A model generated the notes under the pieces. That model did no database searches, was not told where the DNA came from, and was given only the letters and a program-made list of their open reading frames with translations. The position numbers and the translations under genes are program-made. A stretch of 64,000 bases of DNA from Gnetum montanum (taxonomy: Eukaryota; Streptophyta; Gnetopsida; Gnetales; Gnetaceae), in assembly GCA_015680685.1 (NCBI GenBank), contig MNCI01023527.1:777883-841882 (forward strand). Direction: 5' to 3'. Shown here in pieces: positions 30,990 through 43,289 of the stretch; position 1 is the stretch's first letter; every line of letters starts with the position of its first letter.

Positions 30990-33900
30990 CCAAATTTAAC
31001 TTAGAAGTACGAAATAAAATTTGGAAATGCACAAGGCGAAGAATTTGAGATTTTTCCATAATATTTAAATGGTTACAGTTGGAAGAATTAGTATTCTGGA
31101 AAAGAGCAGTGCATCTGCGCTTCAATATATAGTAAAGAACGAGGGGCCTAATAACTTTCCAAAGAAACTGAAGGTCAGTAGAGGGGGTGGCCAAAAAGCC
31201 AAATAAAATATCCTCCTNNNNNNNNNNNNNNNNNNNNNNNNNNNNNNNNNNNNNNNNNNNNNNNNNNNNNNNNNNNNNNNNNNNNNNNNNNNNNNNNNNN
31301 NNNNNNNNNNNNNNNNNNNNNNNNNNNNNNNNNNNNNNNNNNNNNNNNNNNNNNNNNNNNNNNNNNNNNNNNNNNNNNNNNNNNNNNNNNNNNNNNNNNN
31401 NNNNNNNNNNNNNNNNNATGAATGAAGTGATAAAGTCTATCAAGGCAATGGTGCATAATTCTGGAAGCCCCATATAAGTTTTCAAACATATCCCAAGTAA
31501 TCCACTGATTGGTGAGACGAAGAAAGCTAAGGGAAATAACTCCCTTTTGAAACCAGATGATGGCTATCCTGGCATTTGAGATGGCTAGAGGAGCAGGACA
31601 TAGGGGGAGCCACCAAGGGAAAATCTTAGAAAGAAGAGTAGGATTGATATGAATATTATTCCAATTCACATGAGAATGTAAGACTTGCCAAGCCTTCCAA
31701 ATGCTTTTGAAAACATGTGTTCCAGGAATGATAATGTCATGAGGAGAAAGGATCCGATTAACAGGGTGGATACCCTTCCAGATAGACCTATTCTTAGGGA
31801 ATGCTTGTCGAAGCCTTAACTGAAGGAGATTCCCAATAATATTGGGGGCATCCAGGTGCTGAACCAACCACTTAGCAACAAGGGTGAGACCTTGCTTAAA
31901 GGAGTTCAAAAGGTCCAATATGCCTTTGTTCTTAGGAAGAGTTACTATATTCCAGGCTACACGATGAAAGCCTTTTTGGGAGTCCTTAGACGACCACATG
32001 AAGTCTCGAAATTAACGTTCAAGCTTTTGATAAGAAGCATGGGAAGGGGCCCAAAATGACGAATAATAAACATGGGTAGAGGCACAAATAGACTTACAGA
32101 TTAGATACTTACTGGTGAGGGTGAGGGGTTTGGTTTTCCATTTTTCGATTTTTCTTTGAATTTGAGAAAGAACTTGGTCCCAGAGCTTGGACGTTGGGCC
32201 TCTAAAGCAAAAGGGGATTCCAAAGAGCTTAATGATCTCATGATCTTGAGTACGCTTCCAACTATAATTGGGCAAATGACTGTAGTTATTGGTGAAGCTA
32301 TAAACAAAAGATTTACACCAATTTATGACAAATCTAGAGAGGGAGCAATATTGCTTTACTCGAGACAAGAGACACTGCACATTATCAGCATTATTTTAAA
32401 TAAGGAAAAATGAGTCATCAACGAAATGCATATTGAGGAGCTGATGTTGAGGAGAAGATAGATGAACCCAAAATAAAACATTGTTTTGAATATCCAAGTT
32501 GATTTGATGATAGAGAAAATCAGCCGCAATGATGAAGAGGTAAGGGGCGAGAGGGCAACCTTGCCTAACAGACCTATGAATAGAGAAGGGAGAAGTGATG
32601 CCAAAGGTAGTCGTGATTTGCGCAGTAGCATCTGAGAATAAGCATTCTACCATATGAATGAACTTAGGGCCAAAACCCAATTTAGTCATGGTTTCGATAA
32701 TGAAGTCCCACTTAATGTTATCATAGGCTTTAGCGTAGTCAAGCTTCATCAGGAGGATATCCTGACCCTCATCCTAAGCCCACTTAAGACCTTCCCAAGC
32801 AGCCACCACTTTATTTAAAATGTATCTTCCTGGAACAAAGCCAGTCTGCTGGGGGGAAATAATAAGGGTAAGGATTTTCTTTAATCACAAGGCTAAACAT
32901 TTCGCCCAAATTTTGCAAACCACATTAAGTAAGATGATAGGTCGCCAATTAGAGATACAAGTAGGATCTCCTGATTTAGGGAGAAGACGAATAATCCCTT
33001 GGTTTAAGATTGGTCCCAAAGAGCCAGTAAGCGTAGCCTCTTTGATAACATGGAAGAGGTCAGAACCTACCAGATCCTAATGATTTTGGAAAAATTTAGC
33101 TGGAAAACCATCATAACCCAGGGCTTTCCTAGGGCTTAGGTTAAAGCAAGCCTGTCGAAGCTCAACTAGAGTAATATCGGCTTGTAAAATTGTCAGCATA
33201 GAAGAATTAACTAGTTTAGGATAATCTAGAGTGGCAGCCACGAAGGATGCGGGATCCATAGGAGTAGTGGTGAATAAGGCCTCAAAGTATTTTTTAAGAT
33301 AAGAGAGAAGACTATTTTGGTCAGTGATAATGGAACCATTTCTGGAGAGTTTATCTAAAGAGGGTGAAGGGGAGGATCGGTTAAGGTACTTAAAGAATTC
33401 TTTACAGTGCTCATCTTGAATGTTTAGCTAAGTGAGTCGAATTTTAATCAAGGCACCTTGGGCCTTATATACTTCCCAATGTTGAAAGGCAATACAGGCT
33501 CTGGCAAGCTTCCCTTGAAGGTGACTATTAAAGGGATCATCAGTTAGTTTGGTCGTAAGATGCTCAATATTAAAGCATATGTTGGTGTACTCTTGCCAAG
33601 AGCGAGAGACAATTTCCTTACCATAATGACGGGCGAAATTCCTAACTCTACTAGTAGTTCGAAGCCACCAGTGGATCCAACCCTTTGAACCTAAGGGTCT
33701 TAGTTCAGCGTTCCAAAGGCTAGAAAGAAGTTGTTGGGTGGAAGGAGAAGAGAAACATTGACTATGTAGCCTAAAGAGATGATAATTCCATCATTGGTGG
33801 TCATTATGGATCTGCATAGATAAAGTAATAGGGAAATGATCAGATAAGGTTGCATGTTGGTGGACTTTAGTAGTAGAAAGGGTTTGCCAAAAAGAAAGGG

Positions 33901-34540
33901 TGGAAAATTAATACCTATCTAACCGACTATAAATGCGAGCCTGTCCCTTACGAAGATTGTTCTAGGAGAATCTGTTTAGAGAGCCACTAGCAGTGTCTGC
34001 GATGTCATCCGAAAGAAAGAAACGTTTCTTAAAATTTGACCAGGCTTGAAATTCATAATGCAGAAGTTGAGAGAAAACCCCCCCAAGCTTATCATGAGAG
34101 AATTCCATCATGTTAAAATCACCACAAAAAATCCAAGGAATAGAAGGGAGGCTATGAGTGAGTTCATGCCACAATCGAGCTCGTTCGGTAGAGTCATTAG
34201 GGGCATAAATAGAACAAACTCCGAAGGGACCATGTGAGAAAGAAAAAATAGCCCAGGCCACTTGGTGACCTAAATCAGACCCATGCTGAAGGAGTTTGTC
34301 TTTCCAATAAGCTGGATAAAGAATGGTTGTGCCACCTTTGCCGCACTGATGCGAAGTAGCAAGAACAGAAGAATGGGGAAGAAACCAATGTGCTGAAAAA
34401 GATAATTGTTCGGTTGAGATCTTGATTTCTTGGAGGAGGAGGAAATCTAGAGTGAGATTTAGGATAGAGATAAATTTGCTAGCTCTTTTGTGATGAAGCC
34501 TATCAGTTAGGCCTCGGACATTCCAAGATAGGAAGTTCAT
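30990..34540 (-). pseudogene. LINE ORF2: endonuclease, reverse transcriptase, C-terminal domain
   Basis: The start ATG at 34540 overlaps the ORF1 stop (ATGA). Endonuclease (34540-33965): MNFLSWNVRGLTDR, FLLLQEIKIS (catalytic Glu), SIYAPND and IFCGDFNMM, typical of the L1 EEP domain. RT (about 33250-32100, across stops and shifts): LRQACFNLSPRKALGYDGFP, LDYAKAYDNIKWDFI, SVRQGCPLAPYLFI and the catalytic FVDDSFFLI box. A C-terminal region (31999 down, KGFHRVAWNIVTLPKNKG-like) fits the zf-RVT-associated end of plant LINEs. Frame changes and stops between blocks, plus the N gap, mean it is dead. Confidence 0.85.
31218..31417. other. Assembly gap, 200 N
   Basis: Run of N inside the LINE ORF2 C-terminal region. 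The exact length of 200 suggests a placeholder. Confidence 0.95.
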
Positions 34541-35729
34541 GGAGAAGCTCTAGATGTTATGAGTGATAGGGCAGTAGAAGGATCAGGGTTAGGAATGTCA
34601 ATTGTCATAGTAGTGGAAAGAATTGCAAAGGAGTTTCTTGTATTAAGAGTTAAAGCTAGGTTAGATTTGGGCAAAGGAGAGGAAGGAGGAGTAGTGGTTT
34701 TAGATGCTTTGGCCCTTTTCCTTCCTCCTACCATGAAAAACTCATCCCGTAAAAGTGAGTCTTAGACTAATTGTGAGTGGATGATTAGTGCTTTAGACTT
34801 GGCCTTAATGAGAGAAGGAGATTGAGAGACTCTTGCCTTGAAGGGAGATGACGAGGAAGAAAGGTGTAAAACATTGTTAGAAGTAGAAACGAACTTAATG
34901 GGAGCAACTGGTGGGTTAGGTTGAGGAGTGACTACAGGACTGGATTTGGGAGGATTGGTTTGAGATTTTTTCTTAGCTAGAAAGGGACAGGTGGAAATGT
35001 GGTGCTCTACATGATGGAAGTAGCTACAGGAGTTAGGAAGATAAAAATAGTCTACCTTTTGTTTAAAAGTTTTGCCTCCAGCTCCTAAGGATAAAGTGGT
35101 TTTCTTTTGGGAAATGTCTAGTTTGATACAGTGAGCCCCATTAACCTCAATTCCATGGTCAGAGATGACTCAACCTAAGGTGCTAACTATGTCTTGTTCA
35201 ATAGGTGAAAATATTAAAGGAAGATGAGGTAGCTCTACATAACAAGGGATAATATTAAAGGCTGGGTTGTTGACATTAAAATTAAATTTCCAGGCCCTGG
35301 AGATAAGTGTAGCATTATGAGCAGGAAAAATTCAAAGAGAGAGAGCTTTCTCGATTTGAGAAACCTCAGAAAGTTCAGCAAGGACAAAATTATGAGCATA
35401 GTATTAAGCGTATAAGACTTGAATTCTGTGGGCTTGTAAAATAGTTTTAATATGCAAGTTGATGCTTAAGGAGCGAGGTAGATAACCTACTATTTGAAAA
35501 AAATAAAACGTGTAGAAAAGTCTTGAGAAATAGGGTCAAAAATATCTTTAGGTAATAGAAAATCCAAAGATTCTGAGATGGGAGGACTTCCTTGAGAAGA
35601 AGAAGGAGCAACCACTGAAGATTCGTTCATATCCTTACGTGAAAGGAGCTCCTCATCCATTGGAACAGGCTCAATGCTGGTAGGAATGTAGTGGCAGCAC
35701 TGGTACAACCCGCAGCAATAGCACCACAA
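34537..35729 (-). pseudogene. LINE ORF1: DUF4283-like with decayed CCHC knuckle
   Basis: N-terminus includes MDEELLSRKDMNESSVV (from about 35666). Downstream, across shifts, is a DUF4283-like segment (FNFNVNNPAFNIIPCYVELP, VNGAHCIKLDISQKKTTL) and CSYFHHVEHHISTC, a CCHC knuckle whose second Cys is Phe. The final piece, MVGGRKRAKASKTTTP to ITSRASP, is open and ends in TGA overlapping the ORF2 start. ORF1 proteins bind LINE RNA; this copy is broken. Confidence 0.7.
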
Positions 35730-36103
35730 TGCAGACCCTACTGCCCACTACAACTGCAGCCCCACAGCCATTAGAGCATGGCACAACAACCCTAGCTCAC
35801 AACCACCAAAGCGCAACACTCATGGTAGAAGGTCTAGCGCTCCTAGATCCTCTTTTATGAGTTTCCCTGGTGCTGGTTTCAGATCTAATTCCAGATCTAG
35901 GATAATTCCCAGATCTGCAAAAGGTCGGCCACAACAGCAGCGTGCGATCCGCTGCTCAGGCCATGTTCAGGTAGACCTCTGGAGTTTCAGATCTCATGCC
36001 CAGCAGAGCGCCCGCACGAATGCCACGCACCTTGCCACGCCCACCACAACTCCACCCACGGTGCCTTTGTTTACATGTGCAGAGAGAGACAGGAAAAACA
36101 TGA
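35730..36103 (-). mobile_element. LINE 5' UTR
   Basis: GC-rich, no open frame of note on the sense strand. It begins at the inner edge of the target duplication with GGTCATGTTTTTCCTGTC on the minus strand. The GC content contrasts with the A/T-rich flank. Confidence 0.6.
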
Positions 36104-36120
36104 CCATACGATGTCTATTT

Positions 36121-36564
36121 TCAACATACGAATAGTCATTTCTAACACTTTTCACCCTTTTGAACTTAATGGTTAAGTCAAATTTATCATCTAGGCATCA
36201 TATAATGTAATAATATTATAAATTTAACCTTTTAGGCTTTAAAATTTAATGTATAATCCTTGCAAATAGTTTTAAGTTCACTATGGCATGTCATTAGTCA
36301 GTGTTCTCAAGAGGGGTAGAAGGTCATAAAAAATAATATAGTTAAATATTACTAAAATTATATGATGTCGTTAACTATTACTAAAATTAGATAATATAAT
36401 TATAAAAATAGATAATATAGTTATTCAGTTGATGTAGTTGATTATTAGTCGATTTATTGGATAAGGAACAGTTGATGTATTAGTTTAAGAAATAGAACAA
36501 TCTTCAACTATTAAGAAAAGATTATATTAATCCATCCTACAGTTAAAACATAGGGCAAAACAAC
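36121..36564 (+). mobile_element. X leader of CCR4-like gene, copy 2
   Basis: Same leader as 24010-24483 with fewer repeats of the ATTACTAAAAT unit. Non-coding. Confidence 0.6.
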
Positions 36565-37194
36565 ATGGAAACTCAAAATGTCATTTCGACAAGGAGTATG
36601 ATACTCATGAAGAGAAATGATCTAGACAAAAATCTAAGATTGAGAATGAAAGTTGCAACATACAACATGCTTGCAAGATCCCTAGTGAGTGGGAAACAAT
36701 ATCCACTATGTCCATCGTGGACTTTGGATTGGCACGAATATCAATACCTACACAGTTTAGTAGAGTTAAAGGATTTGGATATTGATATCTTATGCTTACA
36801 AGAAGTTTTACCATGGAAATTTTTATATCAATTTCAACTAGATTTAAAAAAGATGGGATACTTAGGTATTTATAAGTAAAAAGGTTTTTATGGAAGTTTT
36901 TCTTTTGAGCTGTACAGATTAACATATTGTAGGAATTATAACATGGATGGTTGTGCGATCTTTTATAAAGAAGTCAAGTTTGAATTGGTACATTTGAATG
37001 GAGTTTAGAAAATATGATTTTTGAAATTCTAGAATTTTAAGTGATGGGAAAGAAAGAACAATCAAGATTTTGGAAAAATTAGATAGCCCTGGCAGTGATT
37101 CTAAAAGTTCATCTATTAGAAAGATGTGTATGTGTGGTTAACACACATTTAATTGCTAAACCAACATGTTTAGATATTAGACTTTGTCAAGGAG
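36565..37194 (+). pseudogene. CCR4-type deadenylase-like gene, N-terminal half, duplication copy 2
   Basis: Nearly identical to 24484-25113: I count about six base differences in the first 315 (Val/Met, Arg/Gln, Cys/His, Val/Ile, Asn/Lys changes). The open part is 36565-36879, then the same stop and frame change, then NMDGCAIFYKEVKFELVHL and CVVNTHL-like motifs up to the G2 insertion at 37194. Because both copies share the lesion, the gene was already broken before the tandem duplication. Confidence 0.8.
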
Positions 37195-38166
37195 TGATGA
37201 GAGTGGTTACTCTAGTAGTTATTCTAATTATTAGAGTAAATTACTCTAGCGGTTACTCTAATTATTAGAGTGGTTACTCTAGCGGTTGCTCTAGTGGTTA
37301 TTCTAGTAGTTATTCTAATTATTAAAGTGGTTACTCTAGTGGTTGTTTTAAAAGTTATTCTAATTATTAGAGCAGTTACTCTAATTATTAGAGTAGTTGC
37401 TCTTGAGCCTATAAATAGAGTGCCTAGGTGCACAATTGGAAAAAAAGTATTTTAGCAGTCAAGTAGCGAAAATCTTGCAATATGTTTGAAAGTTAGAGTA
37501 TTTTCCAAGTGCCAGCAGCAGGAGGTCTAAGTGTGGATGGATCTTTATTTGAGCATTGTGTACCTAAGCACACCTTGTGTATGGCAATAAAAACTAGCTC
37601 TTCGATTCATCCTTGCAACACTTGAGATTTTTTTTCTTACGCCTTTTTTAATTTTATTTTCTTATGCATTTATTTTATTTTATGCACTTTATATTTCTGT
37701 TGTTAGCACAAAAATTCATTTTGATCAATTAAGCAAATCATTAAATTACACAAGCACAATTGCTTTGATCATGCGTGTAATGCTTGGTAACCCAGTAACG
37801 ACTAGCGTTTGGTAATCCCAGCAGTTTTGGCTAGTTCAGAATGTGCACAACAAGTGGGAATGGATGCTTGCCTTAGGATTAGTAAGAACTTAGTTAATGA
37901 GTAGTTAATTTAAATTAGTTACCTAGTTTTCTCTCTTTCCCTATTAACACAGGACATAAAAACATAAAAGATATAAAAATCATATGCCTCAAGCTTACTT
38001 AACCATACAATCATGACATACAAGTATGTTTGGGAAGACAAGGATCAATCAACCTATCTTTGTTCCACAAGGGTGCATAAGCACTTAGTCCTTGGAATTT
38101 AACTGTATCATGCGTGAAACGCTCTTATTTGTATGGTTGAGCATAGGGGTATCTTGCCACTCATCA
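37195..38166 (+). mobile_element. G2 5' LTR, copy 2
   Basis: TGATGAG...CTCATCA, 972 bases, 30 longer than copy 1, with length variation in the palindromic repeat array (37204-37395). TATA box CTATAAATAG near 37410, AATAAA near 37586. Target duplication AGGAG at 37190-37194. Confidence 0.9.
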
Positions 38167-38302
38167 TTAGTGCTGTTGCTGGGGACTTAGTTGTTTGTGT
38201 GCTAATTAGAACTTAGGAAATCATTCGCATCGTTGGAATGAACCCTTAGGGTTGATTGAGAAAATAATAAACAAGAATACATTGCACACTGAATAGACAA
38301 GT

Positions 38303-40742
38303 ATGTCTCCTTCTTCGTATAAAAGTGCTTCATCGCCTAGGTCTGAAACAGGAAACAATCAGTGGTGTAATACACATGACGTTGATTCACTAGTCCCTTA
38401 ACAAGTTCGAGTGGTATATATTCATACCGATGAGTATAGAGCAGACTTTACCTTTATCCTCCATCAAGATGAACAACTACGTTGGCAAGACATAGAGGGT
38501 AACATAGTGTTACCTTCCAATTATTTAGTCCTAAGCATGCTTCTTCATGCTCTCACATGAATTAGCATGCTACACTTACATGTAGAATACATTGTGTAAG
38601 ACCATGACTAGAGAGAATACCGTCCCACAAAGGCACAACGTCAAAGGAACCTGCAACATGAGAGACATCATAAGTCTTTGAAGGGTAAGTGGTCCCAGGA
38701 TGCCCCACATGTCTTAATCGAAAATGAGGGTGGTGACCCTACCTCAGGCAGTCAACCACACAATGATGTTCCTCCCCTTAAATTTGGCCAAGGGGTTGTG
38801 TACTAGAACCTTCATTCCACTATTCATAACCCAGGTTCTAATACCCACAGGCACAAAGAATCTGAAAAAGGGACACGAACTCATGATAAAGGTGGAAATT
38901 TTGATTGCAATCATGATCGGGGCCGAGATCATAGAAGAGAAGGTAGCAGACATTGTCATGGTGATGGTTCTCCTTCTTCTTCACCTTTATCATCTCCTTC
39001 ATCCTCTCCTTTAGTATCTAGACATAGTCATAAGAAAAAAGACCATGGGGATAAAGGTAGGCAAAGTGGAGGTTAGAAACGAAACAACCAGGAAAGGGGA
39101 CAAGGACACTCTAGAGAGTCATGACATAGAAGAAGGAAGAGTAGAGAATAATGTAGGCATCATAGATGCCATGAACGAGATGATCATGATGAATCCATAC
39201 TCGCTACTTGAAGTATGTTGTACATAACTGAGGCTGTTAGAATTCCAACAAGGCATCAGAAAGATAGTAGGATCAAGAGATTAGATATGAACAATATCCC
39301 ATGATTTGAAGGGGGATACAATGTTGATCCTTAGAATCACATACAAGCATTCCATGATGTGTGTGCCTTACAAAATATAGAGAAAAAATGGCAAAAACTT
39401 AAGTTGTTTCCATGGACACTAGTTAAAGAAGCAGAAAGCTGGTATCGATCTTTAGAACTAGAATCCATTCGTAGATGGAGTACTATGTTAGAATTATTCA
39501 ACAATAAGTACCAAACATACTCCTGAGTGTCCAACCTATGAAAAAAAATTCAAGGCTAGAAACAAGGAGGACATGAACCCTTGAATGTTGCCATGGGATG
39601 ATACTATGCACTATTACATCATTGTCCTAGCCATGATTATTTGCAAAGGGATCAACTACGCCATCTCATAGATGGGCTTAGTCATGAAAGGAGAAGAACC
39701 CTTGGGACTTATGCCCAAGGAAGACTATATAAGCTTAGGTCCCATAAAATTCAAAGATTATTGGAGCAAGTTGCTAAGGAAGAAGGTGAGCTACAAAAGA
39801 GAGAAAGTGCGGAAGAGTATAACCGAGATCCTTCCCTTTGGAAGAGGGGAGTAAGATTTTTTGAGGATGAAGAAGAGTCATCACTTGAAGAGATGGTGAA
39901 TAGAAAAACTTTGCCTATCCAAAAGATGAAATCAGAAGTTTTGGAAAAGGTAGACCAAATGTGGATTCCCTAGACAATAGATTCCAAATTGTTCTTAAAA
40001 TAGTAGAGGAGTCTAGAGAGTAAGGTAGTGAGAAAAGAAAAAAGAAAGAGGCTAAACATGCACGTAGAAAGGGTAAGGGCAAAGTTGCCATCATTGAAGA
40101 GGTTGTGGATTCGGAAATTGACAATGATAGTGGATGTGAGATATGTCAATATGACCATCCTAAGAGATGTTTCCCTATAATCTCACATCTGTAGGAGTCT
40201 GGGGTGTATGCACTCAACCCATGATTAAACAAAAGCCAAACACCTCAAAGGTTATCTTATCCTCAAGGTAACCCAAGGTAGTACTACCAATCCTTAAGAT
40301 ATTATTCTAGTGGAACTCCACCACAAACGATTGAGTAATATCAACAATGGAAGCACTCACAATCATGGGGAATTCCATCACCAATGCAATAGTATCCTTA
40401 CCAACAACCTGACCTATATGGATATTACGTGCAACAGCCAATCTCCCCACATAACTCTACTAGTCACGTCACTTCTCAACCTCACTACCAAGGCCATGAG
40501 TATTATGGGACCCCCTCTTCTAGAGGTAATATTCTGCAAGCATATCATCCTTCTCATCTGGCTGCATCTCTTCCACCAATAGCTCCACTACTTCTTGCTC
40601 CCATGATGCAAGGTGAAATGCTTACCCAGTCGCAGCAAGATAACACCACGAGGGATGTTAACTCTCAACCTATTGTTGGTTCCAACAACCACATGAAGAA
40701 AAGAAATTTCTTTAGAACCAACAGTCCAACCAACCCCTTGTA
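38303..40742 (+). pseudogene. G2 gag, copy 2
   Basis: Starts MSPSSYKSASSPRSETG. It continues with stops through a His/Arg/Ser linker, the gag core (NIEKKWQKLKLFPWTLVKEA, WYRSLELESIRRWSTM, RRRTLGTYAQGRLYKLRSH; 39360-39740), a SAEEYNRDPSLWKRGVRF segment (39807-39860), the short knuckle CEICQYDHPKRC (about 40137-40175, CX2CX3HX4C) and a Pro/Gln/Tyr-rich C-terminus ending near 40742. It is homologous to G1 gag and more decayed. Confidence 0.8.
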
Positions 40743-40819
40743 ATCACAAGTGGTTGATTCCTTAGATACCTCAAAATCAATCAAAACTTTGGAGCCCCCT
40801 TCAACCCAATCACCACACT

Positions 40820-41330
40820 CAACACATACAGTCATGCTAACACATGTCATCACTGGTTGGATTAAAGTTGGACACTTCCCTAGGAAATTATTTGATCTTG
40901 GAAGTCCTTGGATATACTTACAAATTATTGGAAATGTACCATGCAAGGCTCTTTTGAGTTCAGGTTTCGGTATCAACTTGATTTATCAAGAAATGTACAA
41001 GGCCTAGAACCTGACTCCATTGAAAAAGAGCAACATTCGTCTAGAGTTGGCTGACTAGTCTATCACTGTTACATTTGGACTAGTGGAAGACATTGTTACC
41101 ACTGTTTGTGGATGGTCGTACCCAGTTGACTTCCTAGTGATTTAGGTGAACAAATGTAAGGGGGACTTCCAAATCATAATGAAGAGAGCATGGCTAAGAA
41201 CCATCGATGCATGCCTAGGAATCCACGATATTTTCCTAGAAGTATCAAAGGAAAATACATTCGAAAAGATCAAGAAGAAGAAATTTCTGTGCATAGCATA
41301 TAGTGACACAAGGTCTAATTACGTGTAGAG
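40820..41330 (+). pseudogene. G2 aspartic protease, copy 2
   Basis: Open pieces at 40750-41007 and 41146-41328. The active-site region reads ALLSSGFGINLIY where G1 has ALLDSGSGVNLIS, so the catalytic Asp is Ser here. Downstream are IIMKRAWLRTIDACLGIHD and a Cys/His-containing end as in G1. Not functional. Confidence 0.75.
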
Positions 41331-41599
41331 GTCATGGTTTGTGCAAAGTTTAACATTACCTACCTGCAATCAGTGTGCACAAGTGATCAACATACAAAGA
41401 TGCCTGTATGTAGCGGCCACACAATAGGAAGGCACCAAGTGACTGATAGCTGATCGAGAAAGTAGTTCACTTATATGCATGGAACAAACAAAGGGTTTGA
41501 CTTGCACTTACATCGATAGCATAGATGCATTAGAGCAAGTCCACCACCAACTTCTAAGAGTTAACCTTGAAAATGTCAACTAGGGGAAGTTGGAAATCC

Positions 41600-43115
41600 A
41601 TGAGAAATTTAAGTAGGAGCCCCTTAAGCTAAAACCATTGCCCACTGGTATGGAATACACATTCCTTAAAAATGGAAAATCGATAATTATTAATGCTAAG
41701 CTTGCTCTTCAACAAAAGGAAGAATTGCTAAAGGTAATAAATAAATGGTTGGAAGCCTTTACTTGGACATATCTTGAATTAACTAGAATAGATCCTAGGA
41801 TATGCATAGAATTTACATTGACTCCTCCATGAAGCCTCGAAGACAACCATAGAGGTGTTTGAACCCAAAGCTAAAGCAAGTAGTCAAGGAAGAAATAGAA
41901 CAACTTCTCAAGGCTGGGTTCATATACCCCATTGCAGATTGCAAATGGGTTAGCCCCTTAGTTATTATGCCTAAAAAGGGAGGTAAATGAAGAGTGTGCA
42001 TAGATTTCAGGCTACTGAATATGACAACATTCAAAGATCACTTTCCATTGCCATTTGTTGACTAAGTCTCAGACAACATTGCAAGGCATTGCTACTACAG
42101 TTTTCTAGATGGACATAGTGGATATAATCAAATACAAATAGCCCTAGAAGACCAAGCCAAGACTATGTTTACTAGTTCTTGGGGAATGTTTACATACAAA
42201 TAGATGTTGTTTGGCTTATGTAATGCCCCTGCAACATTTCAGTGACTAGTTCTAAGCATCTTACAATAGTAGATAGGAAATGGTGTAGAAGTCTTGATGG
42301 ACGATTTGTCCACCTATGGAGCAAACTTTGATCAAGCCTTGGACCGGTTAGAGTAAGTGTTGAAAAAATGTGTAGAAACCAATTTGAGGCTCAATTGGTA
42401 GAAAGGCCATTTGATGGTCCAAGAAGACGTAGTACTAGGACAAAAAATCTCACACATTGGGATAGAGGTAGACCTCAAGAAAATCAAAGTTATCCAAGGA
42501 ATTACCCATCAACTGGAAACTGTCAAAGATATTCAGTCATTCCTTGGACATACTAGCTACTATAGGAGATTTATTAAGAACTTTTCAAAGGTTGCCAAAC
42601 CATTGCTGGAATTAATGAAAAAGGACATATATTTTGAGTAGACCAAGGAATGCAAATTAACTTTTCAAACTTTGAAATAGAAGCTAGTAGAAACACACAT
42701 TCTACAAGCTCCTGACTAGTCCAAAGCATTTCATATCATGACTAATGCATCACACTATGCCTTAGGAGTTGTACTTACATAGTTAGATGACTAGAAGAAT
42801 CCTTATTACATCCACTATGCAAGTAGAAGTATCTACATCCACTATGCAAGTAGAAGTATCGTTGGTGCACAACTTAACTACACTACCACAGAGAAAGAAT
42901 TAATCGCTGTAGTGTTTGCACTAGAAAAGTTTAGACATTATGTATTGGGATATAATGTATATATATATATAGATCATAGTGCAATAAGGTTCCTCATGAA
43001 TAAGCCAATGGTAAGCCCTCATATCATATGATGGCTTGTAATCTTACAAGAGTTTGATCTTACGATGATTGATAGTAAAGGCATCGAGAAAGTAGTTACT
43101 GATCATTTATCTCAA
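41600..43115 (+). pseudogene. G2 reverse transcriptase and RNase H, copy 2
   Basis: RT: EYTFLKNGKSIIINAKLALQ-like lead-in, FTWTYLELTRIDPRI, then in shifting frames CIDFRLLN-like, FLDGHSGYNQIQIALEDQ-like, FGLCNAPATFQ-like and VLMDDL-like (the YVDD position reads with Met before DD), and TSYYRRFIKNFSKVAKPLLE. RNase H: NASHYALGVVL, GAQLNYTTTEKELIAVVFAL, YIYIDHSAIRFL. A 30-base direct repeat (about 42805-42864, ACATCCACTATGCAAGTAGA twice) is a local duplication absent from copy 1. Many stops. Confidence 0.8.
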
Positions 43116-43289
43116 TTGCGATGGGACAACAAAGAGGATGAGTATCCAATTTCTAATTATTTTCTTGATGAATTCATCTTTGCTGGTGTAGTGAGTAATC
43201 AATCACCCATGGAGACAAACTGGTATAGTAGCATTCTTACCTATCTCCTCACCCAACAAATACCACAAGAATTAAACCTTAAGAAGAAA

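Larger units (their letters stand above)
30621..36103 (-). mobile_element. L1-type LINE, degenerate, with 17-bp target duplication
   Basis: Inserted on the minus strand between CATATGATGTCTATGTT (30604-30620) and CATACGATGTCTATTTT (36104-36120). Duplication copy 1 shows the empty site at about 23993-24009. From the 5' end (36103): GC-rich 5' UTR, ORF1 (to 34537), ORF2 (34540 down) with endonuclease, RT and C-terminal zinc-binding-like region, and a 3' end with AATAAAATTCTC on the sense strand. The 3' terminus is 20 C on the sense strand (G on plus, 30623-30642) instead of the usual A-rich tail. A 200-base N gap lies inside. Confidence 0.85.

Noticed and set aside
33962-34540. LINE endonuclease considered as a second CCR4-like or host EEP gene
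   Set aside because: It starts at the LINE ORF2 ATG, has L1-type spacing (LSWNVRGL, LLQE, GDFN) and is followed by LINE RT on the same strand.
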